Below, piece after piece: positions 52,257 through 62,187 of a DNA stretch of 64,000 nt. Positions within the stretch are counted from its first letter, which is position 1. Each line of letters opens with the position of its first letter. The translations under genes were made by a program, and so were the position numbers. The notes under the pieces were generated by a model. It saw only the letters and a list, made by a program, of their open reading frames with translations. It was not told the DNA's origin and did not search any database. The stretch covers positions 434,001-498,000 of the forward strand of contig NZ_LRFC01000038.1 of the NCBI RefSeq assembly GCF_001619875.1, in the 5' to 3' direction. The DNA comes from Fictibacillus phosphorivorans (GTDB lineage: Bacteria; Bacillota; Bacilli; Bacillales; Fictibacillaceae).

Positions 52257-53546
52257 ATGACAACTTTTACTTTTAAAAAACATTATCTTACATTTAGCCT
52301 TTTTCTTAGTATAATCGTACCACCAGTCGGTATTTTCCTAGTGTTGTTTATTGGGTGGTTCCACTTGCACAAAGCATGGAAAAAAGGCGTGAAGGTAAAG
52401 GTAACACCAGGTTTGTTTTTGTTAGGTTGCATGTTTGTTTCCACAATATGTGCATCCATCGCAATGAACAATTATTCATATTTTTTAGTGTCTGCATTGA
52501 TTCTAGCCTACTTAGGTTTGTATCTGAAAATCGCAAACAATCCCCTTAAAGTATTTCGCTCTTTTAAATATGTTGTTATCCTTGGCGGCGTATACTTTTA
52601 TGGAATATACCCCTTTCAGCAGTGGATGATGGAAATGCCAGTTTTAAGTTATTTTACAGGTGCAACGCTAATCGGAACGGTAGGGATAGATCCGCAGCAG
52701 TATACTAGACTGATCGGCTCAACGTATAATCCGAATTTTTCTGTTGCACTGCTGCTTTTGGGATTATCTTTTCTTTTTGCGGATTGCTTGAAGAGTCTTG
52801 AGAAAGGTACGTATACTAAATTTTCCATACAATTGGCTGCTGTCTGCATGTTCAGTCACGCCATTTTATTAACAGGTTCCAAAGCAGGGTTTGTTACGAT
52901 GCTTATTCTTTTCGTTTTCTTTTTACTCAAATGGAACAAGTGGATTTCTGGTGCGCTTATTACTTTGATGATATTAAATATTCCGTTGATCACAAACGTG
53001 ATGCCAAGGAGTGATGAACTGTTTGTATCTGCAGAGGTTAGAAAAGAAATATGGAGAAATTCTTTTAGCCTTTGGCAACAGCATTCTTTGTTCGGCGTAA
53101 CACCTATTGGGTTTTACGATGGATATTTCAGTCGTTTCAGTGAACATGTTCCCCATGCGCATAACATGATTCTAGGGGTATTTACCGAATATGGTGCTTT
53201 AGGTGGTATCGCTTTGCTTATTATTTTATTTATAAATGGGTATAAGATCCTTTACTTGGCTTTGTCGGTGAAAAATAAAAAGATCTATTTCGATCACTTT
53301 CTGTTGTCATTACCTGTAGTTTTTTTAACAGGTGTTTTTGATTATGTATTATACTCTCCTCAGGTTGCCGTCATGATGTTGACACTTTTAGCATGCTGGG
53401 ATCAATATACAGCGAAGGTTTCGTTTACGAGTGTTAATCTTGTTCAATTAAAGACAAAAGTGATGAATCTATCTTTGTATAAGAGTAGAAAACAGCGAAC
53501 GACCAGTTGGGAAAAAGCGAATAGTAAACAGGTAAGTAAACGTTAA
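52257..53546 (+). CDS. O-antigen ligase/polymerase-like membrane protein (Wzy_C)
   Basis: 429-aa protein with about ten transmembrane helices. The GSTYNPNFSVALLLLG segment, LLTGSKAGFVTML (about residues 202-214, the conserved TGSR/K-type motif) and a long external loop with HSLFGVTPIGFYDGYF and HVPHAHNMIL (about 297-306, with catalytic-type His residues) fit the O-antigen ligase (Wzy_C) family. In Gram-positives such proteins polymerise or ligate surface glycans. The ATG has AAGAGG about 8 nt upstream. It is monocistronic. Acceptor and donor are unknown, and it could serve the polymer built at 18-30 kb or another. Confidence 0.85.
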   Translation: MTTFTFKKHYLTFSLFLSIIVPPVGIFLVLFIGWFHLHKAWKKGVKVKVTPGLFLLGCMFVSTICASIAMNNYSYFLVSALILAYLGLYLKIANNPLKVFRSFKYVVILGGVYFYGIYPFQQWMMEMPVLSYFTGATLIGTVGIDPQQYTRLIGSTYNPNFSVALLLLGLSFLFADCLKSLEKGTYTKFSIQLAAVCMFSHAILLTGSKAGFVTMLILFVFFLLKWNKWISGALITLMILNIPLITNVMPRSDELFVSAEVRKEIWRNSFSLWQQHSLFGVTPIGFYDGYFSRFSEHVPHAHNMILGVFTEYGALGGIALLIILFINGYKILYLALSVKNKKIYFDHFLLSLPVVFLTGVFDYVLYSPQVAVMMLTLLACWDQYTAKVSFTSVNLVQLKTKVMNLSLYKSRKQRTTSWEKANSKQVSKR

Positions 53547-53548
53547 CA

Positions 53549-53580
53549 AGCCCCTGATGTGTAAAGGGGCTCTTTCTCTT
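53549..53580 (+). terminator. Terminator of the O-antigen-ligase-like gene
   Basis: AGCCCCT pairs with AGGGGCT across GATGTGTAA and is followed by CTTTCTCTT. Confidence 0.8.
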
Positions 53581-53748
53581 TACTTTCTTTAAGTAATTTT
53601 GAAGCATCTCTAGTATATTCTCCATACATATATGATGTTTTCGATACCTTATATGATTGACATTCAGAAAGAAGTTAATATATTCCAAATTAATAAGAAG
53701 GAGGTTGAAGTTTTTAAAAGAATAGAATGATGTACTTGAGAACTTTCG

Positions 53749-54198
53749 GTGAAAGAAGGGAATCTTCTGAAGAATTTATTATGCTTGTTACTCCTATTGG
53801 CTAGTAGTGGTTGTTCTAATTTTAATGAAAATCCAAAAGTCCAAGGTGCAAGACAGATAGCGCAGTTAGAAGAAGAGGGAAGAAAGATAGTATTACACGA
53901 GGGCAAAAAGCTTTTAGAAAGAGATACCGATTTTGTAATTGATACTTCCTCAGCAAGAATATGTGTTTTTGAACGGACAGAGTCCGAAATGGTTAGAAGT
54001 GAAGAGTTTCCTATGGAAATAGAAAAAACATTTAAAGGCGCTTTTGATAACGAGCCTAAATTATATGCTTCTCACTTGCCAGTAGGTACAATATTACACT
54101 TCCAATTAGAAAACAATACGGAACATTTTTTTGTGAAAGAAAATATGAGTGAATCTTATAAGGTATATCACTGTGAATATTATAATGATGAGAGATAA
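53749..54198 (+). CDS. Putative small lipoprotein
   Basis: 149 aa from GTG 53749: a hydrophobic N-terminus with LLCLLLLLASSGC (lipobox-like; Cys about 22) and a mature charged domain of unknown fold (IARQLEEEGRKI-type helix, then beta-rich). The start is weak: no ribosome-binding site precedes GTG 53749, while a strong AAGGAGG at about 53698-53704 leads into a TTG frame that stops after six codons. The 5' end may have been altered by mutation. Not recognised. Confidence 0.5.
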   Translation: MKEGNLLKNLLCLLLLLASSGCSNFNENPKVQGARQIAQLEEEGRKIVLHEGKKLLERDTDFVIDTSSARICVFERTESEMVRSEEFPMEIEKTFKGAFDNEPKLYASHLPVGTILHFQLENNTEHFFVKENMSESYKVYHCEYYNDER

Positions 54199-54352
54199 TT
54201 AGAACAGAATATAAAAGCAAGTAGACACTGTTCCACTTAGACTTATTAGTAGATATATGGCAAAATAAATGATACCTAATATTTGTTATCTATCATTGAG
54301 AAGAATGGTAAATTCATTCTAACGTTTACATAAACCGTATTTAGGAGGAACC

Positions 54353-55111
54353 ATGTTACAAAAATTCGGTTTTTCACAATATGAAAGTCAGGTGTTCGAA
54401 GTCCTCGCGTCGAGTGAGGAGCCGATGGACGCAACAAACATCGTTAAATACTCCGGTGTCCCGAAATCCAAGATATACGAAGTGCTATCGCGTATGATTG
54501 AAAAAGGGATGGTGCTGGATTCAGTTTCGGAAAAAAAGAAGCTATATACCGCGCTTCCGCTGTCGATCGTAATTGAAAAACTTACGACGGAGTTTCAGGA
54601 AAACGTGGAGCAGCTTAAAAACAGTACGAGTAAGAGAAAGTTCTATGATGAACACGTTTGGAGTCTGAAAGTGGATTCGTCCATACGAGCGCAGACGATG
54701 CAAATTCTGCAATCGGCGGAGAAGTCTATTCGAGTCTCAGGCTGGCAGGACGATATTCAAGAGGTTCTACCGATTCTGCAAGAAAAAGAAAAGCAGGGTG
54801 TTGATGTGGAGGTTCTTGTTGTGGGTGAACTGGAGTCAACGTTATCCCATGTACATACGCTGATCCCAGCACAGGAACATCATTCGTTGGAAAGATTCCG
54901 ATTAGTGGTGGTCGATGAAACTGAGGTCATTTTTGCGGGGATGGAAGGACAGAGCTGGCAGGCGTTGAAGACCAAATCACGTCCATTTATAAAAGTATTC
55001 ATCGAGTTTTTTTATCATGATGTAGCGCTTGCAAAGATTACGGAAAAGCATTCTGAACTGATGATGAACGATGAAGAAATTAAGAGTGTATTGATGAAGT
55101 TGAGGTATTAA
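54353..55111 (+). CDS. TrmB-family transcriptional regulator
   Basis: 252 aa. The N-terminal winged helix (1-75) is typical TrmB: LQKFGFSQYESQVFEVLASS, PMDATNIVKYSGVPKSKIYE and VLSRMIEKGMV. The C-terminal part (about 105-250) is a phospholipase-D-like or sugar-sensing domain. TrmB regulators in bacilli sense sugars or metabolites. AGGAGG is 6 nt before the ATG. A long shared hairpin separates it from the convergent protease gene, so its targets are not obvious; it is locally autonomous. Confidence 0.92.
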   Translation: MLQKFGFSQYESQVFEVLASSEEPMDATNIVKYSGVPKSKIYEVLSRMIEKGMVLDSVSEKKKLYTALPLSIVIEKLTTEFQENVEQLKNSTSKRKFYDEHVWSLKVDSSIRAQTMQILQSAEKSIRVSGWQDDIQEVLPILQEKEKQGVDVEVLVVGELESTLSHVHTLIPAQEHHSLERFRLVVVDETEVIFAGMEGQSWQALKTKSRPFIKVFIEFFYHDVALAKITEKHSELMMNDEEIKSVLMKLRY

Positions 55112-55172
55112 AAAGTTAAAGGTAACAACGTTGAATAGCTGCTAACTAATGATCTGCATTTAATCATAAAAA

Positions 55173-55222
55173 AAACTACACCCCTTATTGTTAGAATGTA
55201 TCTAACATTTGGGGCGTAGTTT
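55173..55222. terminator. Long bidirectional terminator
   Basis: AAACTACACCCC pairs with GGGGCGTAGTTT, and inside it TGTTAGA pairs with TCTAACA. A and T runs on both sides let it end both the TrmB gene and the S8 protease gene. Confidence 0.85.
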
Positions 55223-55252
55223 ATAACTAGTATAGTGTTAATACAATTACCA

Positions 55253-57412
55253 CTATTTAAAAACAGAGATGGAATCCACGTTCACTTCTGTAGAAGTTTT
55301 CCGAGCAACAGGATCTGCCTGGCCCGTCCATTCAATGGTTAAAACGTGCTTCCCTGCGGGTAATCCAGTTTTATTGAAGATTTCTTGCTTATACTTAGGT
55401 GTAGAAGCGTACAAGCTATAATTGGCTGACTTTCCATCCAGTGTCACTTTTACAATTCCTTGTTTACTATTTTTAATAGCTTTGTAGGATACTCCTGTAC
55501 CATTAAACACAATTTTTACCGCTGAGCCGGCTTGGTTAGCACTTGTGTATGAACTTGCCGATGCACTTCCATCAGATATTTTACTCCATGTTCCTTCATA
55601 TCCAAAATAATGACTTGTGTTTTCATATGTTCCAGCCCCAATGCCTTCTGTTACTGAAAGAGTATATTTTCCAGCACCGGAATAAGCATAGGCGTTTATA
55701 TAATAAGTGCCTGTTTTAGGAGCTATATAAGTAAAGGATTCTTTGGATGTATTAGCAATTTCTGAGCTTGCTACAATGCCATTGCTTGAATTTACAGTTT
55801 TTGCAATGTCATTATAAAGATAAAGATCAAAGTCCGTACCTGCATCACCAGTTAGTGTCGTCTTCAGCTTTTGACCTTTTAATAGCTTGATAGAATAGAC
55901 ATCATTTTTATCTTTACTGGCATCAAGTGTTGTATTGATACTTGGTTCTTTCCAAGCAATGCCGGGAATGTCAGAATCCGCCTCGAAACTAACGGCTTTC
56001 CCTGCATTCACAAGTCCTCCTGTAGCGACTTTTCCTGTTAAGGTAGAAAGTTTAGTAGTCGTTCTCATAATGGCATCCTTTATTTGAGCAGGAGTGTAAG
56101 TCGGGTTTGCGCTTTTAACTAATGCTGCTACTCCAGCAACATGAGGGGTAGCCATAGATGTTCCATCAAGATATTCGTAAGCTGTAGAATAATCTCCTCC
56201 CATAATAGGGAATGTACTTAATATACCTTCACCTGGAGCGGCAACATCTACACTTTTTACACCATAGTTAGAAAAATAGGAAAGATTCCCTGTGTTATTT
56301 ATCGAAGCTACAGAAAGAATATTCGGCAGATCATAAGCAGCTGGATACATTGGAGATGAGTCAGCGTTCATTCCATCATTGCCTGCTGCAGCTATAAATA
56401 AGGTTCCTGAGTTTTTAATTGCATCCTTTAATGCTTGTGCGTTTTCTCCTCCGCCCCATGAGTTATTAAGAATCTTTACTCCTTTTGATTTTGCATATTC
56501 AATCGCAAGGATCGCATCTGATTCATAGCCTCCATAAGGACCAAGGAACTTTAGTGGCATAATTTTCACGTTTGGAGCGATCCCGATAACGCCAATATTA
56601 TTGGCTTTTGCCGCTATTGTTCCGGCAACATGAGTTCCGTGGAAGTCTTCCTCTCCTCGAATGAACAATCTATTATTTTTATCATAGAAGTTCCAGCCAT
56701 TCACGTCATCAATGTAACCATTTTTATCATTATCAATTCCGTCATTAGGAATTTCTCCAGTGTTTACCCAGATTTTATCTTTTAAATCAGGGTGATTGAT
56801 GTCTATTCCTGAATCAATCACGCCAATGACAAGAGAGGTATTGCCTTTTGTTTTAGCCCATGCCGCTTCTACATTGATATCAATACCTTTTTTACCCACT
56901 TGTCCTAATATTTCCTGTCCTGTATTCTTAAGTCCCCATAATTTGCTAAACAGAGGATCATTGACCGTTGTAGGCTTATAAAAATAGTTTGGTTCTGCAT
57001 ATTCAACATGAGGAGAAGCATTTAGTTCACGTAATACATCAGCCATTTTTTTATTTTTGGAGAATTTAATAACCTGTGTTCCTTCTTTATTCAACACCTT
57101 TGGATTTGTTAAACCTAAAGTAGTGCTTGTAGCTCCTAGTTTTTTCATAGAGTAATTATTTTTGAATTTTACAATTACCTCGTTTTCTTTATAGTTCTTA
57201 GCTTCGTTGTTATTAAAATATGTAAGGATTTTCTTCTTTTTAGCTGCGCTGGTTTCAACTTTTATAATTTGCTCTTGGATCTTTCCGGCTACCTTTTTCT
57301 CATGTTTAACTTTTTGAAGCACATTTTCAGAAGTGACAGCAAATGCAGTCGTTGTCCCAAACAATAAGCAAAACGCGCCACATACACTTATTATCTTTTT
57401 TGGTACATTCAT
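55253..57412 (-). CDS. Second subtilisin-family (S8) protease, paralogue of the 44.5-kb gene
   Basis: 719-aa exported serine protease with the same plan as the 44513-46684 product: signal peptide (about 1-25), long propeptide ending HVEYAEPNYF, triad Asp in GVIDSGIDINH (about 198), His in HGTHVAGT (about 258), Ser in GTSMATPHV (about 417), then PPC-like and jelly-roll-like C-terminal domains. The two sequences are close throughout (for example GWNFYDKNN and GWNFYDNNN). GGAGGG lies before the ATG at 57412. It is a gene duplication within about 9 kb, in the same orientation. Confidence 0.94.
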   Translation of the reverse strand: MNVPKKIISVCGAFCLLFGTTTAFAVTSENVLQKVKHEKKVAGKIQEQIIKVETSAAKKKKILTYFNNNEAKNYKENEVIVKFKNNYSMKKLGATSTTLGLTNPKVLNKEGTQVIKFSKNKKMADVLRELNASPHVEYAEPNYFYKPTTVNDPLFSKLWGLKNTGQEILGQVGKKGIDINVEAAWAKTKGNTSLVIGVIDSGIDINHPDLKDKIWVNTGEIPNDGIDNDKNGYIDDVNGWNFYDKNNRLFIRGEEDFHGTHVAGTIAAKANNIGVIGIAPNVKIMPLKFLGPYGGYESDAILAIEYAKSKGVKILNNSWGGGENAQALKDAIKNSGTLFIAAAGNDGMNADSSPMYPAAYDLPNILSVASINNTGNLSYFSNYGVKSVDVAAPGEGILSTFPIMGGDYSTAYEYLDGTSMATPHVAGVAALVKSANPTYTPAQIKDAIMRTTTKLSTLTGKVATGGLVNAGKAVSFEADSDIPGIAWKEPSINTTLDASKDKNDVYSIKLLKGQKLKTTLTGDAGTDFDLYLYNDIAKTVNSSNGIVASSEIANTSKESFTYIAPKTGTYYINAYAYSGAGKYTLSVTEGIGAGTYENTSHYFGYEGTWSKISDGSASASSYTSANQAGSAVKIVFNGTGVSYKAIKNSKQGIVKVTLDGKSANYSLYASTPKYKQEIFNKTGLPAGKHVLTIEWTGQADPVARKTSTEVNVDSISVFK

Positions 57413-57543
57413 TCTGTAGTCCCTCCAATTTTTTAATACATAAAAACCAATTCAATATGATAAGAACAAAAACCTCCATAATACCATTTATTGGATGGGT
57501 TTTTATTTCGACAAAAAGGGGGGGATTTAGCGTTTAGAAATAA

Positions 57544-57587
57544 TAAAAAAGCCATCTAATTCATAATTGATATGAATTAGATGGCTA
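57544..57587 (-). terminator. Long terminator of deoD
   Basis: AGCCATCTAATTCATA pairs with TATGAATTAGATGGCT (16 bp). On the minus strand it is followed by six T. It could also stop transcription arriving from the protease side. Confidence 0.9.
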
Positions 57588-57621
57588 CTTGTATTACTGG
57601 AAATGCCAAGATTCTATATAA

Positions 57622-58335
57622 TTACTCTCCCTCCGAACTCACAACTTCCAACGCCATTTCAATCATATCATTAAATGTCGTCTGACGCTCTTCAGCAGAA
57701 GTTTCTTCACCCGTAAAGATGTGATCACTTACTGTCAGGATCGATAGTGCGTTCACACCGTATTTTGCCGCGATTGTGTAAAGTGCTGTTGTTTCCATTT
57801 CTACAGCTAGTACGCCGTTTTCAGCAAGCTTTTTCACGATATCCATGCTGTCGCGGTAGAATAAGTCAGCCGTTAACACGTTACCAGCTTTGATCTTCAA
57901 GCCCTTTGCTGTTCCAGCTTCATACGCTTTTCTTAAAAGATCAAAGTTCGCGCAAGGTGCGAAGTCGATGTTAGGGAACGTTAAGTGGTTCATGCGAGAA
58001 TCGGTTGATGCTGTCATCGCTAGGATGACGTCACGAACTTTTACGTCTTGTTGGATTGCACCACAAGTACCTACGCGAATTAAGTTTTTCACGCCATACT
58101 CACGGATCAATTCGTTTGTGTAGATCCCGATTGATGGAATCCCCATGCCTGTCCCTTGAACAGATACGCGCTTTCCTTTGTATGTTCCTGTGAATCCGAG
58201 CATGCCGCGAACTTCGTTGTAGCATGTTACGTCTTCTAAAAATGTTTCTGCGATATATTTCGCACGAAGCGGATCTCCTGGTAATAGAATGCTTTCTGCG
58301 ATTTCACCTTGTTTTGCACCAATATGGATACTCAT
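57622..58335 (-). CDS. deoD: Purine nucleoside phosphorylase DeoD
   Basis: Hexameric phosphorylase that cleaves purine (deoxy)nucleosides with phosphate in salvage. 237 aa from ATG 58335, the normal length. It opens [15 protein letters not shown] and has [36 protein letters not shown] and [15 protein letters not shown], the phosphate- and ribose-binding motifs of the trimeric/hexameric PNP family. The open frame extends upstream to GTG 58374 in frame, with AGGAGG overlapping; homology favours the ATG at 58335. It is followed by an MFS exporter gene upstream on the same strand. Confidence 0.93.
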   Translation of the reverse strand: MSIHIGAKQGEIAESILLPGDPLRAKYIAETFLEDVTCYNEVRGMLGFTGTYKGKRVSVQGTGMGIPSIGIYTNELIREYGVKNLIRVGTCGAIQQDVKVRDVILAMTASTDSRMNHLTFPNIDFAPCANFDLLRKAYEAGTAKGLKIKAGNVLTADLFYRDSMDIVKKLAENGVLAVEMETTALYTIAAKYGVNALSILTVSDHIFTGEETSAEERQTTFNDMIEMALEVVSSEGE

Positions 58336-58425
58336 TTGTTCACCATCACAACGGCTAAATTGTAATGGTTTCACCTCCTACAAAAATAATTTCATCTACT
58401 GTTATCATGCCATAGTTTTCGCAAC

Positions 58426-59595
58426 CTAGCTAATTGTATGTGTGCTGACTTTGGAGCTCTTCTTTTTTGTCATTGAAATAACAGCTGTTCCTAAAGCCAG
58501 TATAACCAACAATCCGCCGACAGTTGCGTTCATCTCGACAGATGCGCTCTCAATCACGATTCCGCCGATCATGGACCCAAATGCAATTCCGAAGTGAAGC
58601 GCAGAGTTGTTCAGACTTTGCTGGATGTCGGATGTTTCAGGAGACGACTCGATTAAATAGCTCTGCATCGCAGGCGTGATGGCCCAGCTAAGCATGCTCC
58701 AAATAATCATCACTATAAGAAACAGCGGAAAAGCAAACGTTGTATATGGAATCATAAAGATTGAGAACGCAAAAACGATAATGACGCCTAAAATGGTAGG
58801 CTTCGTGCCGAACCGGTCAGCGAGCATGCCGCCGATCCCGCCTCCAAATACGGCCGCAATACCGAATATCAAGTATACGATGCTGACCCACGTCCCGTTA
58901 AGTCCGAGCGTCATTTTTAAAAATGGAGTCAGGTACCCGTAAAGTGTGAGATGCCCCGCCAAGAAAAGGAACGACGTGATCTGTGCGAATAAGATGCGTC
59001 GGTTTTTTAACGTTTGAAGCTGCTGTTTAATTGGAATCGCCGGCTTTGCCTCTAAGCGTCCCATAAAAAAATACACGCCGAGTATGGATAAAACGGTGAG
59101 TGCTGTGATTAAGATAAACGGAGCACGCCAGCCGAAAGCATTTCCGAGCATTAAACCTACTGGAATCCCCAGTACGAGGGAAGCACTGATCCCCATAAAC
59201 ACGACACCGATCGCACGAGCCCTATATTTCTCTTCAACAATATTAGAGGCCATCGTTACACACAGGACAACGAGTAACGAACCACTTGCTGCTGATAAAA
59301 TCCGCGCAACGAGTAGCATAGAATACGTCGGACTGACGATTACAAGTGCGTTTCCTAGCAAAAATATGATTAACGAGATTAGCGTTAATCGCTTTCTCTC
59401 AATATGAGCGGTCATCGTCAGCAAAATGGGAGCTGCGATGGCGAAAACGAGAGAGAAGATCGTTATTAAAAACCCAGCTTTCCCGAGGCCCACCTCAAGA
59501 TCTGATGCAATCAGATCAAGGATTCCCCCAATAATCAACTCGACCATCCCGACAACGAATGAGACGATCGTTAATAAGTAAACACGTTTGTTCAT
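58426..59595 (-). CDS. MFS drug/sugar efflux transporter (AraJ/YtbD-like)
   Basis: 389-aa inner-membrane transporter with 12 helices of the DHA1 type. Motif A is present in altered form (GGMLADRFGTKP, about residues 255-266) and RARAIGVVFMG lies near 125. Family members export drugs or sugars with protons. AAGAAGG precedes the ATG. The substrate is not predictable. It is upstream of deoD on the same strand, separated by about 90 bp. Confidence 0.88.
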   Translation of the reverse strand: MNKRVYLLTIVSFVVGMVELIIGGILDLIASDLEVGLGKAGFLITIFSLVFAIAAPILLTMTAHIERKRLTLISLIIFLLGNALVIVSPTYSMLLVARILSAASGSLLVVLCVTMASNIVEEKYRARAIGVVFMGISASLVLGIPVGLMLGNAFGWRAPFILITALTVLSILGVYFFMGRLEAKPAIPIKQQLQTLKNRRILFAQITSFLFLAGHLTLYGYLTPFLKMTLGLNGTWVSIVYLIFGIAAVFGGGIGGMLADRFGTKPTILGVIIVFAFSIFMIPYTTFAFPLFLIVMIIWSMLSWAITPAMQSYLIESSPETSDIQQSLNNSALHFGIAFGSMIGGIVIESASVEMNATVGGLLVILALGTAVISMTKKKSSKVSTHTIS

Positions 59596-59700
59596 ATCTA
59601 TCTACCTTCTTTATAATAAAAGTTACCCCTGTAATGGTAACTTATTTTAGAGGCGATATCAATAACAAAATATGAATTAAGGGTTGTTCGACAAGGGTTA

Positions 59701-59741
59701 TGAGTGAACGTGTAACAGATATAAGAACACGTACCGTAAAA
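59701..59741 (+). repeat. Dispersed repeat, copy 5 (terminal unit)
   Basis: TGAGTGAACGTGTAAC then ATATAAGAACACGTACCGTAAAA (written in parts). The ACGTGT and ACACGT arms can pair across about 13 nt. Intergenic between the MFS gene and the membrane protein at 59823, oriented as the other copies. Confidence 0.85.
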
Positions 59742-59822
59742 AAAACCCAATATTCCACCTTCCGCAACGTAATTGTAAGAACTATAATGAATTTATAGAC
59801 AGAAAAAGGGGACAAGGGGATT

Positions 59823-60170
59823 ATGACAGATATTTTATGGACGATTTATTTAGGGATTCTCGGTGCGTTTGCGATTGGTTACCTCATCAAAGGTGGCTAT
59901 AAAACGAACTCTGCAAAACTGGATTTTGTGATCACCATCATTACGTGGATCGGGTTGTTTGGTTATGTGACAAGCAACGAGCTGTTAACACCGCTCGTGT
60001 GGAAGTTTGTTTTTTTCGGAGGACTGATGTGGGATTTAGCTTACGGATTGAAGAAGTTTAATGAAGATGCGAACGAGATTCCAAGAGCGGCTCGGCCTGT
60101 TGTGTTTGGGTTAACGGCCATCATTATGATTGGACCTTTATATTATGGACTTTTTCAATATGCCTTTTAA
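59823..60170 (+). CDS. Small membrane protein, 115 aa
   Basis: Four hydrophobic segments (about 5-22, 33-50, 57-77 and 93-112) with short charged loops. AAGGGG is about 5 nt upstream of the ATG. The family is not recognised. It is monocistronic and ends in a shared hairpin with the M6 protease gene on the other strand. Confidence 0.75.
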   Translation: MTDILWTIYLGILGAFAIGYLIKGGYKTNSAKLDFVITIITWIGLFGYVTSNELLTPLVWKFVFFGGLMWDLAYGLKKFNEDANEIPRAARPVVFGLTAIIMIGPLYYGLFQYAF

Positions 60171-60171
60171 A

Positions 60172-60216
60172 AAAAGGAGAAGGGATCGCATGTGATCTCT
60201 TCTCCTTTACTTTTTA
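60172..60216. terminator. Bidirectional terminator
   Basis: AAAGGAGAAG pairs with CTTCTCCTTT, with GATCGCATGTGATC forming the inner stem-loop, and A/T runs on both sides. It serves the membrane protein gene and the M6 protease gene. Confidence 0.85.
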
Positions 60217-62187
60217 CTTCCCTTTACCAGGGCCGACCTTGTGAACCACTGTTGAGGTTTTGCTGCTATCTGTTTCAGAAGTAGTTGTAAAGGTTAGCTC
60301 TGTTGGCTTTGGACCGTTCTTCGCATCGGGAATCTTCACATAAACAGGAACTTGTACAGTTTCGCCAGATTTCACTTCGATCACATTGTTCTCTAACTGA
60401 AGTTCCCAGCCAGCTTCTGTTTTTGCGTTAAGTCTGAAAAGATCGGTTGCATCACCTGTATTGGTAACGTTGAAGTTATACACCGCTACTCGGCCAGGTA
60501 CGGCAAATTCCTCAGAACTTCTAACCGTTTCAACGCCACGCTTATAAGGTCCAGCGCCATCCATATGTCTTACAGCCACCCGGTAACTAAGTGCGCCTTG
60601 TTTATCTACTTTTTTCTCTAACACATAAAAGTGAAGTCGATTGTGCTCGTCTTTATATTCACTCACAACACCATCCGCTGTTCCTGCTTTAAAGAGGGAG
60701 TCGGCGAGCTGCTGGAAATCACCTTTTGACATCATCGCTTCTGTTCCGTCCGGTCGTTTGAAATCCACTTGATTGATGTCTTCTTTATGAGAGTCGATCA
60801 CCCAGATGTTTGGTGCGGATTCCGAGTTTTTCGTTTTGGCGAGCAACACACCTGCATCTGGCGCAAAAGAATCGTAACCTACACGATCGACAACTTCAAT
60901 CGTATAGTTGTTGTACCATTTTGCTCCTCGTTGCATATCGGCACGCCAGTCATCTTTTAACGAATTTGCTGGTGTCAGATCTTCCATCGCGATTTGGATT
61001 CCGTGCAGTCCTGTTCGTCCGAATTCCTCACCAGTCGGTACTTCACGCGCTAGAATATCTGCAAAAGCAGGTCCCGTTTCTGCAAGCTCATCACGATTCA
61101 AACGTAAATATTGACCTTCATCCAAAAAGCCTTGTTTGATTTTGTTACGAAGCATGTGGTGTGATGGAGCAGATGCGCCAAGAGGAGAAGGGACCATCCA
61201 TCTTGTGTGCGGTCCGCCTGGGCCGTTGAAGCTGCCGCGGCTCATCAATTCCCACGGACCTGAATATGTTCGTGATACTGGATTTGCATATGGATTGTTA
61301 TAGTTGTCTCCTAAATTCATGATGTGGCCGAACTCATGAGCGAACGTCCCCATTCCATCGTTCTCCCCTTGAATGGATGTCCCGCCGCCTGCGCTAGACC
61401 AAATACTTTTTGCGGCATACCAAGAAGTCCAGGGTACATAACGGGTTACGGCTGAATTCGGCATTCCCGCATATGGTAGTCCAAACGGTTTCGTTACAGA
61501 TTCAGGTGTTTGGAACATCATTTCGCCTAGCTCCTGCCACACACCAGATTCATCATAACCAGCGTGCACGATAAAACGGAAATCGTATTGTTCACCAGAA
61601 GCAGCGATATCGGCCTGTGCTTTTTGAATGGCTTCTGATCGGAGATTTTTACCTGTAAAACCTGCTGGCATGTTCTGCATCTGATTAAATTCGTTCAATC
61701 CATATTGAAATTCGTTGTGATCCATGCGGTACGTTCCGAAAGCATCGAGCTCAACGGCCCACTTGCCATAGGAATTCTCACGCCAATATTCATCGATCGT
61801 TCTGTAGTTGTTGAGTGCTTGAGGTTTGTTTAAGAAGTCTAGCCAAAACTGCCCCATCTGATCTCGAGGGATGTTACCCGTATTGATGGGATTGCCTGCA
61901 ATTTCTGAGCCTTCAGGCTGGCTGAGGATAAATTCACGGTCTGGGAAATCTACAATGATAAGTGCGCCTTTAATGACGCGTTCTGGCTGAACATCTGTAT
62001 TCCGCCAATCGATGCCTGGAACGGGGCGGTAATCATTCCAAGTCATGTCCCGCGGCAGCGTCCAGGATTCTTTGTCCACCGGTTCTGGGAACGCAGGCAA
62101 TCCAGGCTTGTCCGCATAGGCGGTGGTCGAGACGGTTAATAGAAGAAAACCGAGAGAAAGAGAGGCAAAAGACTTTTTACTCAACAT
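60214..62187 (-). CDS. Secreted M6-family metalloprotease
   Basis: 657-aa exported zinc protease. Signal peptide 1-25 (ending TAYA), then the M6 domain with HEFGHIMNLGDNY (about residues 282-294) and MSRGSFNGPGG (Met-turn region). The C-terminal 130 residues look like an NEW3/CARDB-type beta-sandwich (about 560-650). Less similar to InhA than the 31398 gene, and shorter. AAAGGGAG lies about 12 nt before the ATG. Together with the S8 enzymes it gives five secreted proteases in this window. A stretch of 21-bp repeats occupies its upstream region. Confidence 0.9.
   Translation of the reverse strand: MLSKKSFASLSLGFLLLTVSTTAYADKPGLPAFPEPVDKESWTLPRDMTWNDYRPVPGIDWRNTDVQPERVIKGALIIVDFPDREFILSQPEGSEIAGNPINTGNIPRDQMGQFWLDFLNKPQALNNYRTIDEYWRENSYGKWAVELDAFGTYRMDHNEFQYGLNEFNQMQNMPAGFTGKNLRSEAIQKAQADIAASGEQYDFRFIVHAGYDESGVWQELGEMMFQTPESVTKPFGLPYAGMPNSAVTRYVPWTSWYAAKSIWSSAGGGTSIQGENDGMGTFAHEFGHIMNLGDNYNNPYANPVSRTYSGPWELMSRGSFNGPGGPHTRWMVPSPLGASAPSHHMLRNKIKQGFLDEGQYLRLNRDELAETGPAFADILAREVPTGEEFGRTGLHGIQIAMEDLTPANSLKDDWRADMQRGAKWYNNYTIEVVDRVGYDSFAPDAGVLLAKTKNSESAPNIWVIDSHKEDINQVDFKRPDGTEAMMSKGDFQQLADSLFKAGTADGVVSEYKDEHNRLHFYVLEKKVDKQGALSYRVAVRHMDGAGPYKRGVETVRSSEEFAVPGRVAVYNFNVTNTGDATDLFRLNAKTEAGWELQLENNVIEVKSGETVQVPVYVKIPDAKNGPKPTELTFTTTSETDSSKTSTVVHKVGPGKGK

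Noticed and set aside
52283-52536. Minus-strand frames inside the O-antigen-ligase-like gene
   Set aside because: Overlapping shadows of a well-supported membrane protein gene without start signals.
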